From Pyrocephalus nanus (taxonomy: Eukaryota; Chordata; Aves; Passeriformes; Tyrannidae): a stretch of 64,000 nt of DNA. The position numbers and the translations under genes were made by a program. Positions 1 through 11,787 of this stretch are shown piece by piece. Each line of letters starts with the position of its first letter. The stretch's first letter is position 1. The notes below the pieces were generated by a model. The model saw only the letters and a list, made by a program, of their open reading frames with translations. It ran no database searches and was not told where the DNA came from. The stretch spans positions 20,228,001 through 20,292,000 of the forward strand of contig CM076270.1 in the NCBI GenBank assembly GCA_038380795.1. The letters are read 5' to 3'.

Positions 1-424
1 TTAGAGGGCATGTGCCACAGTGCAAGGGGTGGTAAACAGAGCAAAATAAAGGTAATTGCAGCTCAGCAAATACAGTAGAATGCTTGTAATTCCTCACAGC
101 TATTTCATTATGAGCAAAACTCATATCAGGGATGCCTTCAAATGTGTGTCTTTTCCATCATGCACTTTATTTAAATATTTTATTCATTATATGAAAATAG
201 TTTCTGTGATTAAATAATGGCTTCTTCTGCTCTAGTTTTCTTTTGGCATTGGTGACTATTATTTTTGGCTGTCTATCTTTGGCAAGCAATAGCCAATAAT
301 TCACAGCCAGATTAAAAATAGAAGTACTATTGCCAAAGCAAATAGTACATTATTTTGCCATTACAAGTCTTCCAGTTGAGTATCACAACATATTTTGTAA
401 CCACTAATGAATTTAGCCACTTAC
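1..424. other. AT-rich non-coding stretch
   Basis: The sequence is AT-rich with stop codons in every frame and no recognisable repeat family. It ends at the donor-like site of the candidate minus-strand exon that follows, so it would be intron if that exon is real. Confidence 0.6.
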
Positions 425-623
425 CACCCACCAAACTTTGGTATTCGTGCCCTAGGGATGAGAATGATCAGGTACTGCAGCAGGACATGTTCCACCCTTT
501 CCAGGGGCTGGTCTAAGTCATCACTGATGGAAGGTACCACAGGAGCTGAGAGAGCCTGGTCTGCCAATCCAGACAACTGCACAAAGGGTGGGGTTGCTCT
601 GCCTGGTCCATGATATCCTGCTC
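425..623 (-). CDS. candidate internal coding exon, product unknown
   Basis: On the minus strand a pyrimidine-rich tract ending in CTGTGTCTGCTGTAG stands where a splice acceptor would be, with the AG at 625-624. The segment that follows is open in one frame and visibly more GC-rich than its flanks. It ends at 425 with GTG followed by GTAAGT, a good donor match at 424-419. The exon would be 199 nt, needing one base from an upstream exon and passing two bases on. The frame reads through GYHGPGRATPPFVQLSGLAD, then an acidic SISDDLDQPLERVEHVL segment, then a hydrophobic LLQYLIILIP and a basic end at PRARIPKFGG. I do not recognise the protein family. The open frame continues upstream through the supposed acceptor, so the opening may simply be chance. 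No partner exon was identified in the window, which weakens the case. It could also be a spliced non-coding RNA exon or nothing. Confidence 0.2.
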
Positions 624-1802
624 CTACAGCAGACACAGAAAAGCTGGATCGCAATTGTTCTCTCACAGAATATATAACTGTGCACAGGGTGTTGCATTTT
701 GGGATTAAGTGTATTTTGAACTTCTGGTTTTGTGGAAGATCAAGGGAGGGAGTCAATTATGGCAGAAGATCCAGTTATCTTGGCTGTTGAAACTTCATTC
801 TGGTACTACTGTTCCTCTCAGCAGTTGGTGTGGTCAGATGTCCTCGTCTTGACTTTGCATTCTTAACAAAATTTTGTGAAATACTGCAGTGGAGAAGAGT
901 TTCTTACTGAGCTAGGTGTTCCACTCTTGTCTGAGGACTACTGACTTGTAAATTTAACCCATCTCTTTGAAAATGCCCCTCCAGCATCAGGATCATAAGC
1001 CTGAACATTTTCCCCAAGTGCAGTGGCATTTTCACCCCTCTGAATATCCTCCCTAGAACTGTGCTGGCACCACAGCCTTGCCCTGCACCCCACATTTCTG
1101 TTTGGATGATGGTCATTGCTTTCCCAGCTGCAGTGTGTGATGGGTTCCCTCCAAATCCTGAAGGGATATTGGTATTTGGGAAAGTGTTACCTGGCTCTAG
1201 GTTTTGTTCCTCGTTTGTAGCCCAGTAAAAATGGGATTAGAGTCTACCTTTCTTCGCCCTCAGTTGCTGCTCATGATATAATGGTCTTCTCTTGGCTACT
1301 GAGTGAAAAGTTCCTCATCTCGGGACAATTTTCAAATTGCAGAGACAGTTTTTGCTGTGGTAATCACCTTGCATACACCTGATCACTTTGTGTGAAGCAC
1401 TGAATACCTTAAGAGGCCATTAAGTGCAGGATTTTGCTGGATTGGACTGTGTCATTTTATTAAGGAAAGAGGCACCTGAAATCTGATCTCTAATACATTC
1501 TGTGAGTGGAGCAGCAGCTGGGGGCAAACAGAGGCAGTTTTGCTTGAAATTCAAAGTGCAGTAGCTCAGAGACAGCCATCTGTATGCATTTAGGGAATCT
1601 GAAATTACCTGAATGCCTGGCAATTTTTTTGTAATTATCTCAGAAATGAATTATGATATAGCACAGATAATTCTCCAGCTCTTTCATTCTTACTTTGATA
1701 AAACCTACTAAAAATCTGTTGCCTATTTTGTTCTTTGCTGGGATTAAAAAAAAAAATCCCTCAAAGAAACAAACAAAATAGCATGAAAGATTGTACTGGA
1801 AA
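624..1802. other. non-coding stretch, nothing recognised
   Basis: Single-copy-looking DNA follows the candidate exon. Stop-free frames here are at most about 70 codons and show no domain that I recognise. No repeat family is apparent. Confidence 0.55.
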
Positions 1803-1818
1803 GTGTGTGTGTGTGTGT
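1803..1818. repeat. (GT)n microsatellite
   Basis: Eight uninterrupted GT dinucleotides are visible. It is a simple repeat of the kind common in vertebrate DNA and is probably length-polymorphic. Confidence 0.9.
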
Positions 1819-3375
1819 TTTAAAGATTCCACATTTTAAAGACAAACAAGGGAGGGCTGAAATTTACTACAACAGCTTCACTGAAAATGATTCCATCACT
1901 CAGATCAAAAGCAGACAAAAATCACAGAAACATTTGGAAGAGGCAGCAGTGCCAGAGCATGATTTTAGCTATTTTGGGAGAGCAGCTGCTTCTCTCTGAC
2001 GTGGACTCAAAATGTAGGATATTCTGTAAGGTGGATCTGCTCACTCAGATGATTCCCTACAGAGACTTTGTCATGGGAACATGAAATAGCATCTTTATTT
2101 GGGAAAAGCATTTGTTTTGAGCTAAAAGGAAATCTCTCTCCTATGCAGTCACACAATTGCTGAATAGCAGTTGACTTTAACCCCTCAATGTTTATTTCCA
2201 AAGCAATAATTTTACATTGATATGTTGATTTTGTGTAACTAAAGAGATGCAGAACACTAAATTTGCAGTGAAAAACAATTGCTGAACAGTCACTTCTGCT
2301 TTGAAAGTCTCTAGTTATAGAGAAGAGACAAAGCTGAATAAAATGTCACCAGAACACTATCTTCAGATTCCAGAAATGGGAAAGCAGGATAAGCCCTGGT
2401 TTTTGGACCTCCCTGATTCATCTTGGCTTAACATTTGTTCTGGCAACTACAACTGACGGGGATGATCTTGCCCATCCCCCTGGATCTCAGAGTCTTAGGA
2501 ATCACAGCTGGTTTCAGCACAGATCCCTGCATTAGAACTTTCTGTGCTTCACAGGCTGTATTTTGCAGCGTGGTTCTTTTATTTGATTTTTATATTTGAT
2601 TGATTGCTTTTAATGCAATTTATTTTCTTTCTTGTGGGTTCGCTGTAGTTCTTGCTGATGGCAGCAATATCAATCTGTGCCTCTTGTCATCTACGGCTGG
2701 TTTATATAATTTTTTAAATAATTTTTGAGTGAATGGGAATTGCTGCGTCCATCTTGTTTAGGTTGGATGGCATATTAATTTTTAATTTCTAGCAGCAGTG
2801 AAGAATGTGATAAAACATTGTAGCTGGTTCAGGGTAGAGCTGCAGACAGAAAACTGGACAGTTTTGGGTACAGGACTTTGCCACTTGCAGTGACACAGCT
2901 TTGGAAGCACAACACCTTGTGATGTTTTGAATGCTGGCTTGCCTGGCTGCAGGCAGAGGAACACCTCATTCATTTGCATTGAGGGAGCTTTTCCAATTGG
3001 AACTTTGAAGTTCTGTCAAGCCAGTTTCTGATCTGCACTGACTTTTATGATGTGACAGGGCAATGTTGGAAGGATTTCTGGCATTTTTGTTTCATAATGT
3101 TTTTCCAGTAGCAAGTGTTTAATATTATTCTCTGATGGAAAATTTGTATCTTCATACCCCTTCTTCTTGTTTCCTCTTGGCCTCCCTTCCCCATTTCTCT
3201 TAAGAATGAGGGTCACTGGTCCCTCATGTAATTCTGACTGCAAGATTTCTGTCTTTAATGGCAGCAATCTGAGTGTCTCCATTAGTATTTTAAACAGCCT
3301 GATTTCTTACTTCTTTTGGCAATCTTCTGTGACTTCCTGTCTACTCAGAATAGCAGCTTTTTTCCTTTTCTTTTC

Positions 3376-3391
3376 TTTTTTTTTTTTTTTT
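3376..3391. repeat. poly-T tract
   Basis: Sixteen consecutive T follow a T-rich stretch with scattered C. It is a simple repeat, and no retroposon body was recognised on either side. Confidence 0.85.
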
Positions 3392-4689
3392 CCTGGTGCT
3401 GTTCTTGAAGAGTATAAAGTTATTCTCTTGAAATCTTTTTGATTGTGTTCTTAGTTCTATCATGGGATCCCAGGCATGAGTTGAATTTCTGAAGTGCAGA
3501 AATTCTGCACATCAGTGCAAGGTGGGTGCTGTAGGTACTCATCAACAGGAAGTACCTGAAACCAGAGTTCTGAGCTTGCTGACCAAGCTGTAGGAGAAGA
3601 GAATTTTTCCCTGAATACTGAGGGATTGTTGTAGGAATACTCAAAAATCAGAGATAAGTGTGAGAGACGTTTTCTGAACAACAAAATAGGATGGATAAGA
3701 GGCTAATTGAAACTGTGGAAGTTGAAGTGTAGTCATGGCTTCTTCAAAAGTTGCATTACCCTACATCTTCCTAATAATATATGTGCATGTCTGATTTCCT
3801 GGCTTTAGAAAAAGAAAGATGAAGGCGTTTCTTGCACTGAATCAGTATGCTGTTGTCTAGATGTCAGAGCCTGGTATCTGATGAAAGTTGTGAGGTTAAA
3901 TCTTACTTTCTTAATTAGATCCATCACTTTCTGTCATCATAGGAGACAGGTGAAAACTCCTTAAGTTTGGCTAGATCGAAAATATCTCGGCTATTTTGTT
4001 TGATCTGAACTCTCAGATGTTCCCTTTGCATGTTCAAAACAGAGTTACGTGACAGCAATGCTTATTTCTCTAACCTGGCCTTCCTGTGCTCTTCCAAACA
4101 AACACTGGTTGCATGCCAGGAATACAAGAGGAGTGATGGGTTACACTGAAGCCATGCTGGTTGGGTGGTGGTGCAAAGGAGCAAACAATTTCTGCTTTGA
4201 TGAAAAGGGGATGCTGCCTTGAACGTTCTTGAAGAGACCAATGAAGTGGAGTAAACTGAGTCCTCTTGGAACAGCAGCACAACTGCAGTGCAGAACACAG
4301 AGCGAGGCTGAATGAAACAGTGAGTTCAATATCCCACATTACACACATGTATTTTATACCTTTAATTGACTCCAATATTGATTCAGGAAATCATTAACTT
4401 AACAGAGATGCTACATATGTTACTGTATGGGAGATGAGAGAAATATAAAAGTATTTTTTGTGTAGGCATTTCTCTGAGATCTGTGAATGGATACCCTTAA
4501 CAAAGCAGAGATCATTATTACTCACCAGAAATCTCTCAAGCACTTTTGTTTGACTTCAAAACTTTGTCTGTTACCTGTTTGCCAGCTTTCCTACCTGTGA
4601 AATGCCTGCTGTGTAAATGGATCCTAAAGAGAATTTTTGCTAATGGATGTTGGAGGCTTTTTGGATGTTCATGCTACAGCTTTATTTGT

Positions 4690-4905
4690 TCTAATTATAT
4701 CTGACATTTCACAAGCTGCACATCCGTTATTTGATGGGCAAAACATCAAAAATAATTAGGCCAAATGAGCACACAAAGCCCAGCAGAAAGCCTTTTCAGG
4801 GCATGTTAGCTGCTTTTTATTAATAATTATCCTCATTAAACTTTACCAAACTGTCATCTCATTGCCTGCTCATTGTTATTGAGCTCCTAAAATCAGGTGA
4901 GGATT
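4690..4905. promoter_or_regulatory. possible conserved enhancer-like element
   Basis: The block carries several homeodomain-type cores close together: CTAATTATATC, AATAATTAGG, TTAATAATTATC and CTCATTAAAC. An ATTGTTATTG SOX-like motif follows. It has no repeat similarity, no coding potential and few CpG. These traits resemble developmental conserved non-coding elements, but conservation cannot be seen from one sequence and AT-rich DNA produces TAAT cores by chance. The call is an inference. Confidence 0.25.
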
Positions 4906-6122
4906 TGAATTTTCCTATGAGATGAACAGTGTTTACATTTGAAAAAAACATTTACTTGTTCAAATCCAGCTCTCTCCTTCCTTCCAACCCCTTTGTTTCT
5001 GATAGGAAGCAGCTTTAGATTTTTCACAGTGCCAGGAGAGGTCACTCTTTCTCCTTTGTCTTGCCCGGTTCAGGCTCTAATATCATAAGAAATCCTCTTT
5101 CCTTGCTAAAGTAAATTGGCACAAGCCTTGAACTACTGTTTGGATGCTGTCTGACATACATGGAGGGCTGCACTGGAAGGATTAGCACCATTTGCTTGAT
5201 ATCTACATGGAAATGGCTTAAAGAATTTTGTGAATTGAGAATGTATCTCCAGGTTTACATCAACCATCGGGTATAATTCTAACAAAAACTCATAATTCTT
5301 TTCAGTTCTATTATAGAATTATAAATGGAGGTTTTAAAAAGCAGAAACCAGAGAATATGACAGTTAATTAAAATGTGTTAACCTGTAAAGGAATGTTGAT
5401 AAACCCCAATGTTTTAAATTCATGTATGAGAGATAAAGTCTTCTGTGGTGTCCAACACTGGAATAATAATACATTTCAGTAGAAAATGGTAAGAATTGTT
5501 CAACCAACTGCAATTTGAGCAAACCTAAGCCAAAACCAAGTCCTCTACAATATCTTCTTATTAAAGTTGTGAGGAAAAAATACTCATGATTGAGTTTTCA
5601 CTAGAGCAAGAGCTAGAAAATCCTCAAGACATGGTTCCTGATTAACAATCTGAGCAGGTATGAAAAAGAAAATATTGATAATTTCTGTTTCAAACATTTC
5701 TTTCATTCCTATGCAAAATAAAATTCAGTGGCGTGGATAAAATAATATCATACCCAGTCCCTCACGTGCCAAGTCAAACTTAATGTGAACAAACACCTGA
5801 GGTTCAAAAGAAGTGTTCAATTTCCTTGCCTTTTATTTTTTTCTCCCCCTTTTGCACTCCTCTATCCCCAGTGATGTAGAAGCAGGGGAAAAAAAAGCCA
5901 ATAGCCCTAAACCAGAACGCCATAAAACTGGCTAGTGAGACAATATTGCATGATTTCTGCTGGACTGGCAATCTCCCAAAACCAGACTGTCTCGGGAGGT
6001 TTTACTGGTTCAGTTTTGAAGATTTAGGAAATTTAGAACTGCATCCAAATGGTGGAGTTCTTATTTACACTCAGCAGAATTTATGAGATGTGACTCTCGT
6101 ATTCCTGTTTGTATAGATTTAG

Positions 6123-6149
6123 ATATATAAATATATATATATATATATA
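6123..6149. repeat. (AT)n microsatellite
   Basis: A tract of alternating A and T with one interruption near its start. It is a simple repeat. Confidence 0.9.
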
Positions 6150-6921
6150 CAGTAAAAGATGGACAAAAAGAGCAACAGAACCCATTGCAAGCATCTCTGT
6201 ATTAGTGTTGAAATCCTTCTTTGGCTTCTTCTTACCTAAAATGTGGGATTCTAAAATAAATGGAAGATTTTATTAATAAATTAGGTTTTTTAAAGGGCTT
6301 GCTAGCTTTTCTGTTGTAGTTTTTTTAGGGTTTTTTAGTGGTTGTTCCTCAACATTGCCAACCTTCATGCTCTGATGTGTTTTGGGACCAGCTGGATCTG
6401 ATGGTCTTGAGACCTGCTAGTAGAGCTTTATGTTAACCACAGGGTCCCACTGTGACATGTTGATGCACCTACCTCAAGGGTTCCTGCTCAATGGGGGAAA
6501 ATTTAGTGTGTTCTAAAATGATGGAAAAGAGATTTTGTGGCATACAGGAAATGTGCACGAATCATACTTGAATTTGGATCCTTTGGGGAAAAGTTCGTTT
6601 TTGTTTTGCTGTTTGCACCTCGAAGTGAGGTAAGAGTTATGCTCTGATGGTATGATGGCCACAGAAATAATAAATAACAATTATAAGGACGCTCTCCTCT
6701 CTCCAATCCACCATTCTGTTGTGGAGGGGGCAGATTATGAAAAGAAAACTGAAAGTACTCCATCAAACCAAGTTGTTAGCAAAGTAGGGCTGTGGCAGGC
6801 TGGCTGTGCCAGAGGTGAGAACAACAGCAATGTGTCCCACTGAATACACAAACCACCTGCTGTGTTCTCAACATATGGGAGTCAAAGCCCTTACTTTGAT
6901 ATATCCCTCACTCTCTCTGGG

Positions 6922-6937
6922 GATATATATATATATT
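6922..6937. repeat. short (AT)n tract
   Basis: Seven to eight AT units follow a CTCTCTCTGG stretch. It is a simple repeat. Confidence 0.8.
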
Positions 6938-7059
6938 TAGCTTGAGAGTGAGAATAATTCTGTACACAGAATGCATGTTTGAACAATGATCTGGTTTCTC
7001 TATTCCCCTTTTTTGGCCCTTAACTTTTACTCTCCTGCTACTTATCTATGGGAAACAGG

Positions 7060-7346
7060 TCATAGAATCATAGAATAACCTGAGTTAGACTCACAAGGAT
7101 GATTGAAATTCAACTGCTGGCCCTGCACGGGACACCCCCAAGAGTCACCCCAAGTACCTGAGAGCACTGTCCAAACACTTCTGGAACTGTCAGGCTTGGT
7201 GCTGTGACCACTTCTCTGGGGAGCCTGTTCCAGTGCCAATCACCCTCTGGGTAAAGAAACTTTTTCTCATGTCCAACCTAAACCTCCCCTGACACAACTT
7301 CAGGCCATTCCCTTGGGGTTTTGTTACTGCCCAGAAAGAAGAGCTG
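7060..7346 (-). mobile_element. CR1 LINE 3' end, minus strand
   Basis: Read on the plus strand it opens with TCATAGAATCATAGAAT, the reverse complement of the CR1 terminal octamers. The avian CR1 3' region follows in reverse: the 'ctgccctgcac' block, 'gagcctgttccagtgcc', 'gtaaagaaactttttct' and 'gtccaacctaaacctcccct'. The match fades after 'cagaaagaagagctgg'. It is a 5'-truncated, dead copy with no reverse transcriptase sequence, and the visible mismatches suggest moderate age. Avian CR1 copies are normally truncated in this way. Confidence 0.92.
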
Positions 7347-10300
7347 GAATAACTCCTTTGTGGCTGGATCTATACAGTGTCACCCAGCTCACGTTCCTCT
7401 ATTTCATGAGTCACAGAGGAACATATTCAGGTTTAAGTTAGAGTAGAAAGCTGTGCATTGAAGAATATTATCAGAGTAATATCTATTTTTCAATACATTT
7501 CAGTGCATTCTGGAAAGCCCCACTCTGTAATGGGTATATAGAATTAATGAGAATATCCTACTTTTCTTAATGTAGGATCTGTTAGATTTGTAGTCTATCT
7601 TTAGCAGATTTATTTTGAAAGTCTAACAAGCTTCCTTTTTACTATATTTATTTCTGCATTACTTCAGCAAATCTTTCCAAGCCAGTGCTTTCAGCATCAT
7701 CTAAACTGGTACTATTTTTCCTGCAATCCTGAGGACAGGTTTGGGGAATTGGGGCAATTAAAAGAACAGGAAGGTGAGGTCTTAACTGAGACATTTTCTG
7801 ACTTCTTTGTTCACACAACTTACTTTGCAATATTAGAACACATTTCTAATCCTTATGCATGTGTGGTATCTTCCAATTTTTAAAAAGGGTAAATTTATTT
7901 TTGTAATGGTTCAGAGTATCTGTATTGATGTAGGTCCTCTGGGCAGTAAAATCTCTTCAAGAAATCTTCCAGTTTTGTTAGCATGTGGTGCTGAAGACTT
8001 TGATTTTCTTTTAAGGAAAGCCATACCCTTCCATGGGAGCAGTTCAGGACGTGGCCCTTGGCTGCAAGGTCTGGAGTCAGAAGTGTTGCTTCCTATTAGC
8101 TCCTCTTGTTTCTTGACAGTATCAACCTCTTGCTGCTGCAGCAGCAACCCCCAGGCCTTCTACCAGTGGTGAGTACTCATTTACAGCTTGAAGAAACCTG
8201 ATATAAAACTTACCAAAAATAAGATTTTTTTTTTTTTAGCTGAATCAATTAATCTGTTTTCTTTTCTTCTGGTGCTGTTTTTTGTTTTTCACACCTTACC
8301 CCCCCCCAAAAATAACCCAACCCTCGCCAGGTTTATTGCTAATTGGAAGAAACCTGAAATATTTTGAGAAGGAAAATCTCCACAAACAAAATTCCCCAAA
8401 GCATGATGACCATGACACAAGCTGACTGAAATCAATTTCCCAGTCTAAATGCTTCACTTTTTATTTGTTGACTGGTTTTATTTTTTTAATATAACACAAT
8501 GCAAAATTTTGGTAATTCTGGAGAGTTTGATAATAAAACAATAAAGTAAGAACTGATGGCCCATCTAGATACCATTCCTAAAGCAATATTATGTCTGTCA
8601 ACTACAGCAAGAACTTCATTTATGAAGTACTGTGATATTTATAGAGATATATGAAACATCAAACTTAAAAACTGTGATTCCTCAGATATTTTTCTGTCAA
8701 CTTTTGAGTTACAGATCGACAAAGAAATTCCATCTACCTTGTGTGATACAGATTTTATTATAATTCCTGAAAATATTTAAACACCAGCATTGTTATCAAA
8801 AGAACTTATATTGTACTGGTTTAAAGTCACCTAAAGAGAGAAACTATTTGCATGACAATAGAACAAATATTATATATCTTTAAAAGCTTGAAGTACTTTT
8901 TTGACTATAGTCCAGAACATTCAGCTTCTTAAATAAAACCTCTGGCGATTTAAATAGTGCTACAGCAGGGTGGTCTTTCACAATTCGGTCTCTCTCTTCT
9001 CTTGCTTCCCAGAGAATTCCATTTAAAGAGTATTTAATTGAGGACATTTTCTTTACTGCATTTTTGTGCTTTTCTTTTTTTTTAAAGGTTTAGAGCTTTG
9101 TTCTAAGTGTTTTAACTTGTAATCAAGAAATGTGTCAGGTCTGTTGCCAATTAGTGTAGCTGATGTGAAAATGGATTGGGTCTTGGGAAAGATGGCTGTG
9201 TCTTGTAAAACAACACAACAGTCTGTAAAAGAGGGCTTGGGAACAGAGGCAAGAAGAAGCAATGACATGAGAAATTATTAACGAGTGAAAACAGAGCAGA
9301 GCAACAGGAATTTGTTCAGAGATCATAAGTGCATTTGTAATATTTACTAAAGGTTTACTCAGCTTTATCAGTTTATTATAAGGAATTAACAATAAATATT
9401 CACCGCTAGATTGAGGAACTTCACTACAAACTAGGTCCCAACTTTGAAGCCTGGTTTATGCTGGAGAATAAGTCTGTGTGTTGGCTGAGAAGAGGAAGGG
9501 TTCAGATCCCCCAGAACAGTGATGCAAACTCTCTGGTGGTGGTTCAGCTCTGCCAGGGGAGGGAAAGATTCCTTCTGTTTTTATTGTATCAAATTTTTGT
9601 TAGAAGAGAGATGTAACTATACTGGCAGACAGTACCTTGATGTGAGGGCACTCTCCTGAAGTAGCAGCAGAGGCAGTTTATAGTGACTTTAAAGTAGGAG
9701 AAAGGTTCCCTGGAATAGGCTAATAATAATAATAATAGCAATAATAATATCTAGAAAACAGACAGGAAAGGAATTACATTTTTACAGTCATGTGCTGTAG
9801 ATCTACAATACATTATGTAGAGGGTTATTCTTCGATGTAGAACAAAGCATTGTGTTTGCAGTAAACTGGGAAGGAAGTTTGATTTGATGGTGGTGCAGAA
9901 CATCAACATTAGACTTGGAGCTGTCAGAGGGGTCTTGAGTTAGATGAATGTATGAGAACTTATGACCATGGGGGATGCAGAAACCCTTAAATGAGCAGGG
10001 TGTGTGAGACCAGTGTATTCAGGATTATGCCCCTATCTTTGTGTTACTGTGCATCTTCAGTAAATCTAATTTACTGCAGCTCCTTGGTCTGTTGCTCTCA
10101 AGTTTTCCCAGCTGCCAACTTGGTGACCATGGAGCAGTAACTCTTCCTGGGGGAGCCCATGGCTAGCACAGCCTGCCTGACTGTTTCTGGATGGAATTGT
10201 GATGCCAAAGCACTGCCAGGTGCTGGCACTGCTTTTTAGGGGCTTTTCACATGTCAGGTTGTCTTGACATTTTGTTTTTTACTATACCGTGCACTTCTTT

Positions 10301-11744
10301 ATGCAGCTGTCAAGATATTTTGCCGCTGTTTCACATGTTGAGCTCCTGAGGTGATGATCATTAGCAGTGGGGAAGTAGTAAATCACTGAAGTGAGAGTGT
10401 TTCAGTGGTGTTTCCTCTGTATGAGATCAGATACCCATCCATGTGAGAGACAAGGACACAGCACAACCTGTAGCACAAAGTGATCTTCCTGTTTGTGAAG
10501 AGTTTTCTTGAAGGTGGACAAAGGGGATGTGGTTTCTGCCTAAAGCCTTGTGTGAATTTCTCCTCAGAGAAAGCCAAAAGAGCTGGAAATACAGCGAATG
10601 AGAGCTGGAAGCAAGAGGGGAAACAGTAGCAGAGAGACTCTTCAAGGCTGTCAGAAGCCACTCTGAGGAGGTTTTAGCTCAGCAGAGAGAGAGGGATGGG
10701 TGGAGTGGCACAGACAGTCCCCATGTGCCCCCAGTGATGAGGAAGGGGGAAGCTGAAGCCCTTTTTTTACCTCTCTTCACTAAATTTCTGCACTTGTTTA
10801 AAACTGAAGTTACCTGTCTTTGGGAAAATATTTTTTCCCTGACATGAGCTAATTATAGCTTTCAAGAAAAGTCTAGAAACTATGACTCTCAGTTCCCTGA
10901 AAAGCAGTAAAAAATTAATAAAAGAAGTTTCTTCATGTATGTATCTTAAAGCATTGTAAGAGAGAGTGTAGTTCTGATTACTTCCATTTCATAGATATGT
11001 GCATGAGCTTTGTCATACAACAGAGACTTGTATCATAAAAAATATTAAAAAACAAAGAAAATTTGTCTCTTTTAGAAGATAAATATGCAGCTTTGTGAAT
11101 TTGTTTGAAGCATTTAAACATTACGTGAATTTGAATTGCTTTGTCACTGGAAGACTGTGAGGAAAATTTGGAAAGGAACAACAAACCAGAATAGTTCTAG
11201 TTTAGGTAAAAGTTGTTCAACCATTAAAAGTAATGTAGCTTCTTCAAAACTAGGATGAAATTTTAACATTCTTGTTAATAATTATTCTGATTTTTCCCTT
11301 GGTAATATTCCTGTTACAAAGTTAAAACCCTGGCAAAACTAAGGAGGTATTGCTATTTTAAATTGCTATGATTAAATAATAATAAATACATTAAAATACA
11401 TGTGATTTATTAATCTGAATAATTTTAACACATCTTCATTGACCTGACTGCAACTCTAAAGATCTACATCGGCTGACAGTTGGATCACGGAATTTAATAA
11501 ACTGTAGCTAATGTAAAAAAACCTATTGGTTTTTATCTTTAAAAATAGAGAGCATATTTTTCCAGTTACAAAGAGTTATGAGGTATGTAAGCCTCTCAAG
11601 CCGTGTTGAAAATTTTCCTTAAACTCTATTGTAGCTGTGAGTGGGTATTGTCTGATAAACCAAACTTAGCCTAAAGTAAAATAAATATTCAGCAATGTTT
11701 ATGGGATCTATTAATAAAATAACATTCAGTATTAAAGCCGTGAA
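7347..11744. other. non-coding stretch, simple repeats only
   Basis: No gene is supported. A stop-free plus frame at 7855-8172 ends two codons after a GTGAGT donor-like site at 8169 but has no recognisable domain. The stretch holds a CTG/CAG palindrome at 8130-8147, a C9 run at 8299-8307 and an AAT tract near 9720. The segment around 10000-10250 is a little more GC-rich but matches no family I know. Confidence 0.55.
9718..9750. repeat. (AAT)n microsatellite
   Basis: About ten AAT-type triplets with one GCA interruption. It is a simple repeat. Confidence 0.85.
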
Positions 11745-11787
11745 ATAGAATCACAGAATTGTTAGGGTTGGGAGGGACCTCTACATC
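11745..11787 (-). mobile_element. CR1 3'-terminal scrap, minus strand
   Basis: AATAGAATCACAGAATTG followed by TTAGGGTTGGGAGGGACCT is the reverse complement of the last ~40 nt of an avian CR1. The similarity stops at once after that. It is either a very severely 5'-truncated insertion or a remnant cut by later deletion. Confidence 0.75.

Larger units (their letters stand above)
1819..7059. other. non-coding stretch with one CNE-like block
   Basis: No gene or clear transposable element was recognised. The stretch includes a T run at 3376-3391, an AT tract at 6123-6149, a short AT tract at 6922-6937 and a regulatory-looking block at 4690-4905, listed separately. The longest stop-free frames are about 100 codons (for example 4070-4375 on the minus strand) and have no recognisable composition or domain. 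Confidence 0.55.

Noticed and set aside
4955..4980. GTTCAAATCC as a tRNA T-arm
   Set aside because: No acceptor stem, D-arm or anticodon arm can be placed around it.
7855..8172. 105-codon plus frame ending near a GTGAGT donor-like site, considered as an exon
   Set aside because: There is a donor-like site but no convincing acceptor and no recognisable peptide; a minus frame is open over the same DNA.
10000..10260. Possible solo LTR (GC-richer segment with AGTAAAT and CTTGGTCTG-like phrases)
   Set aside because: No TG...CA boundaries, target-site duplication or family match could be shown.
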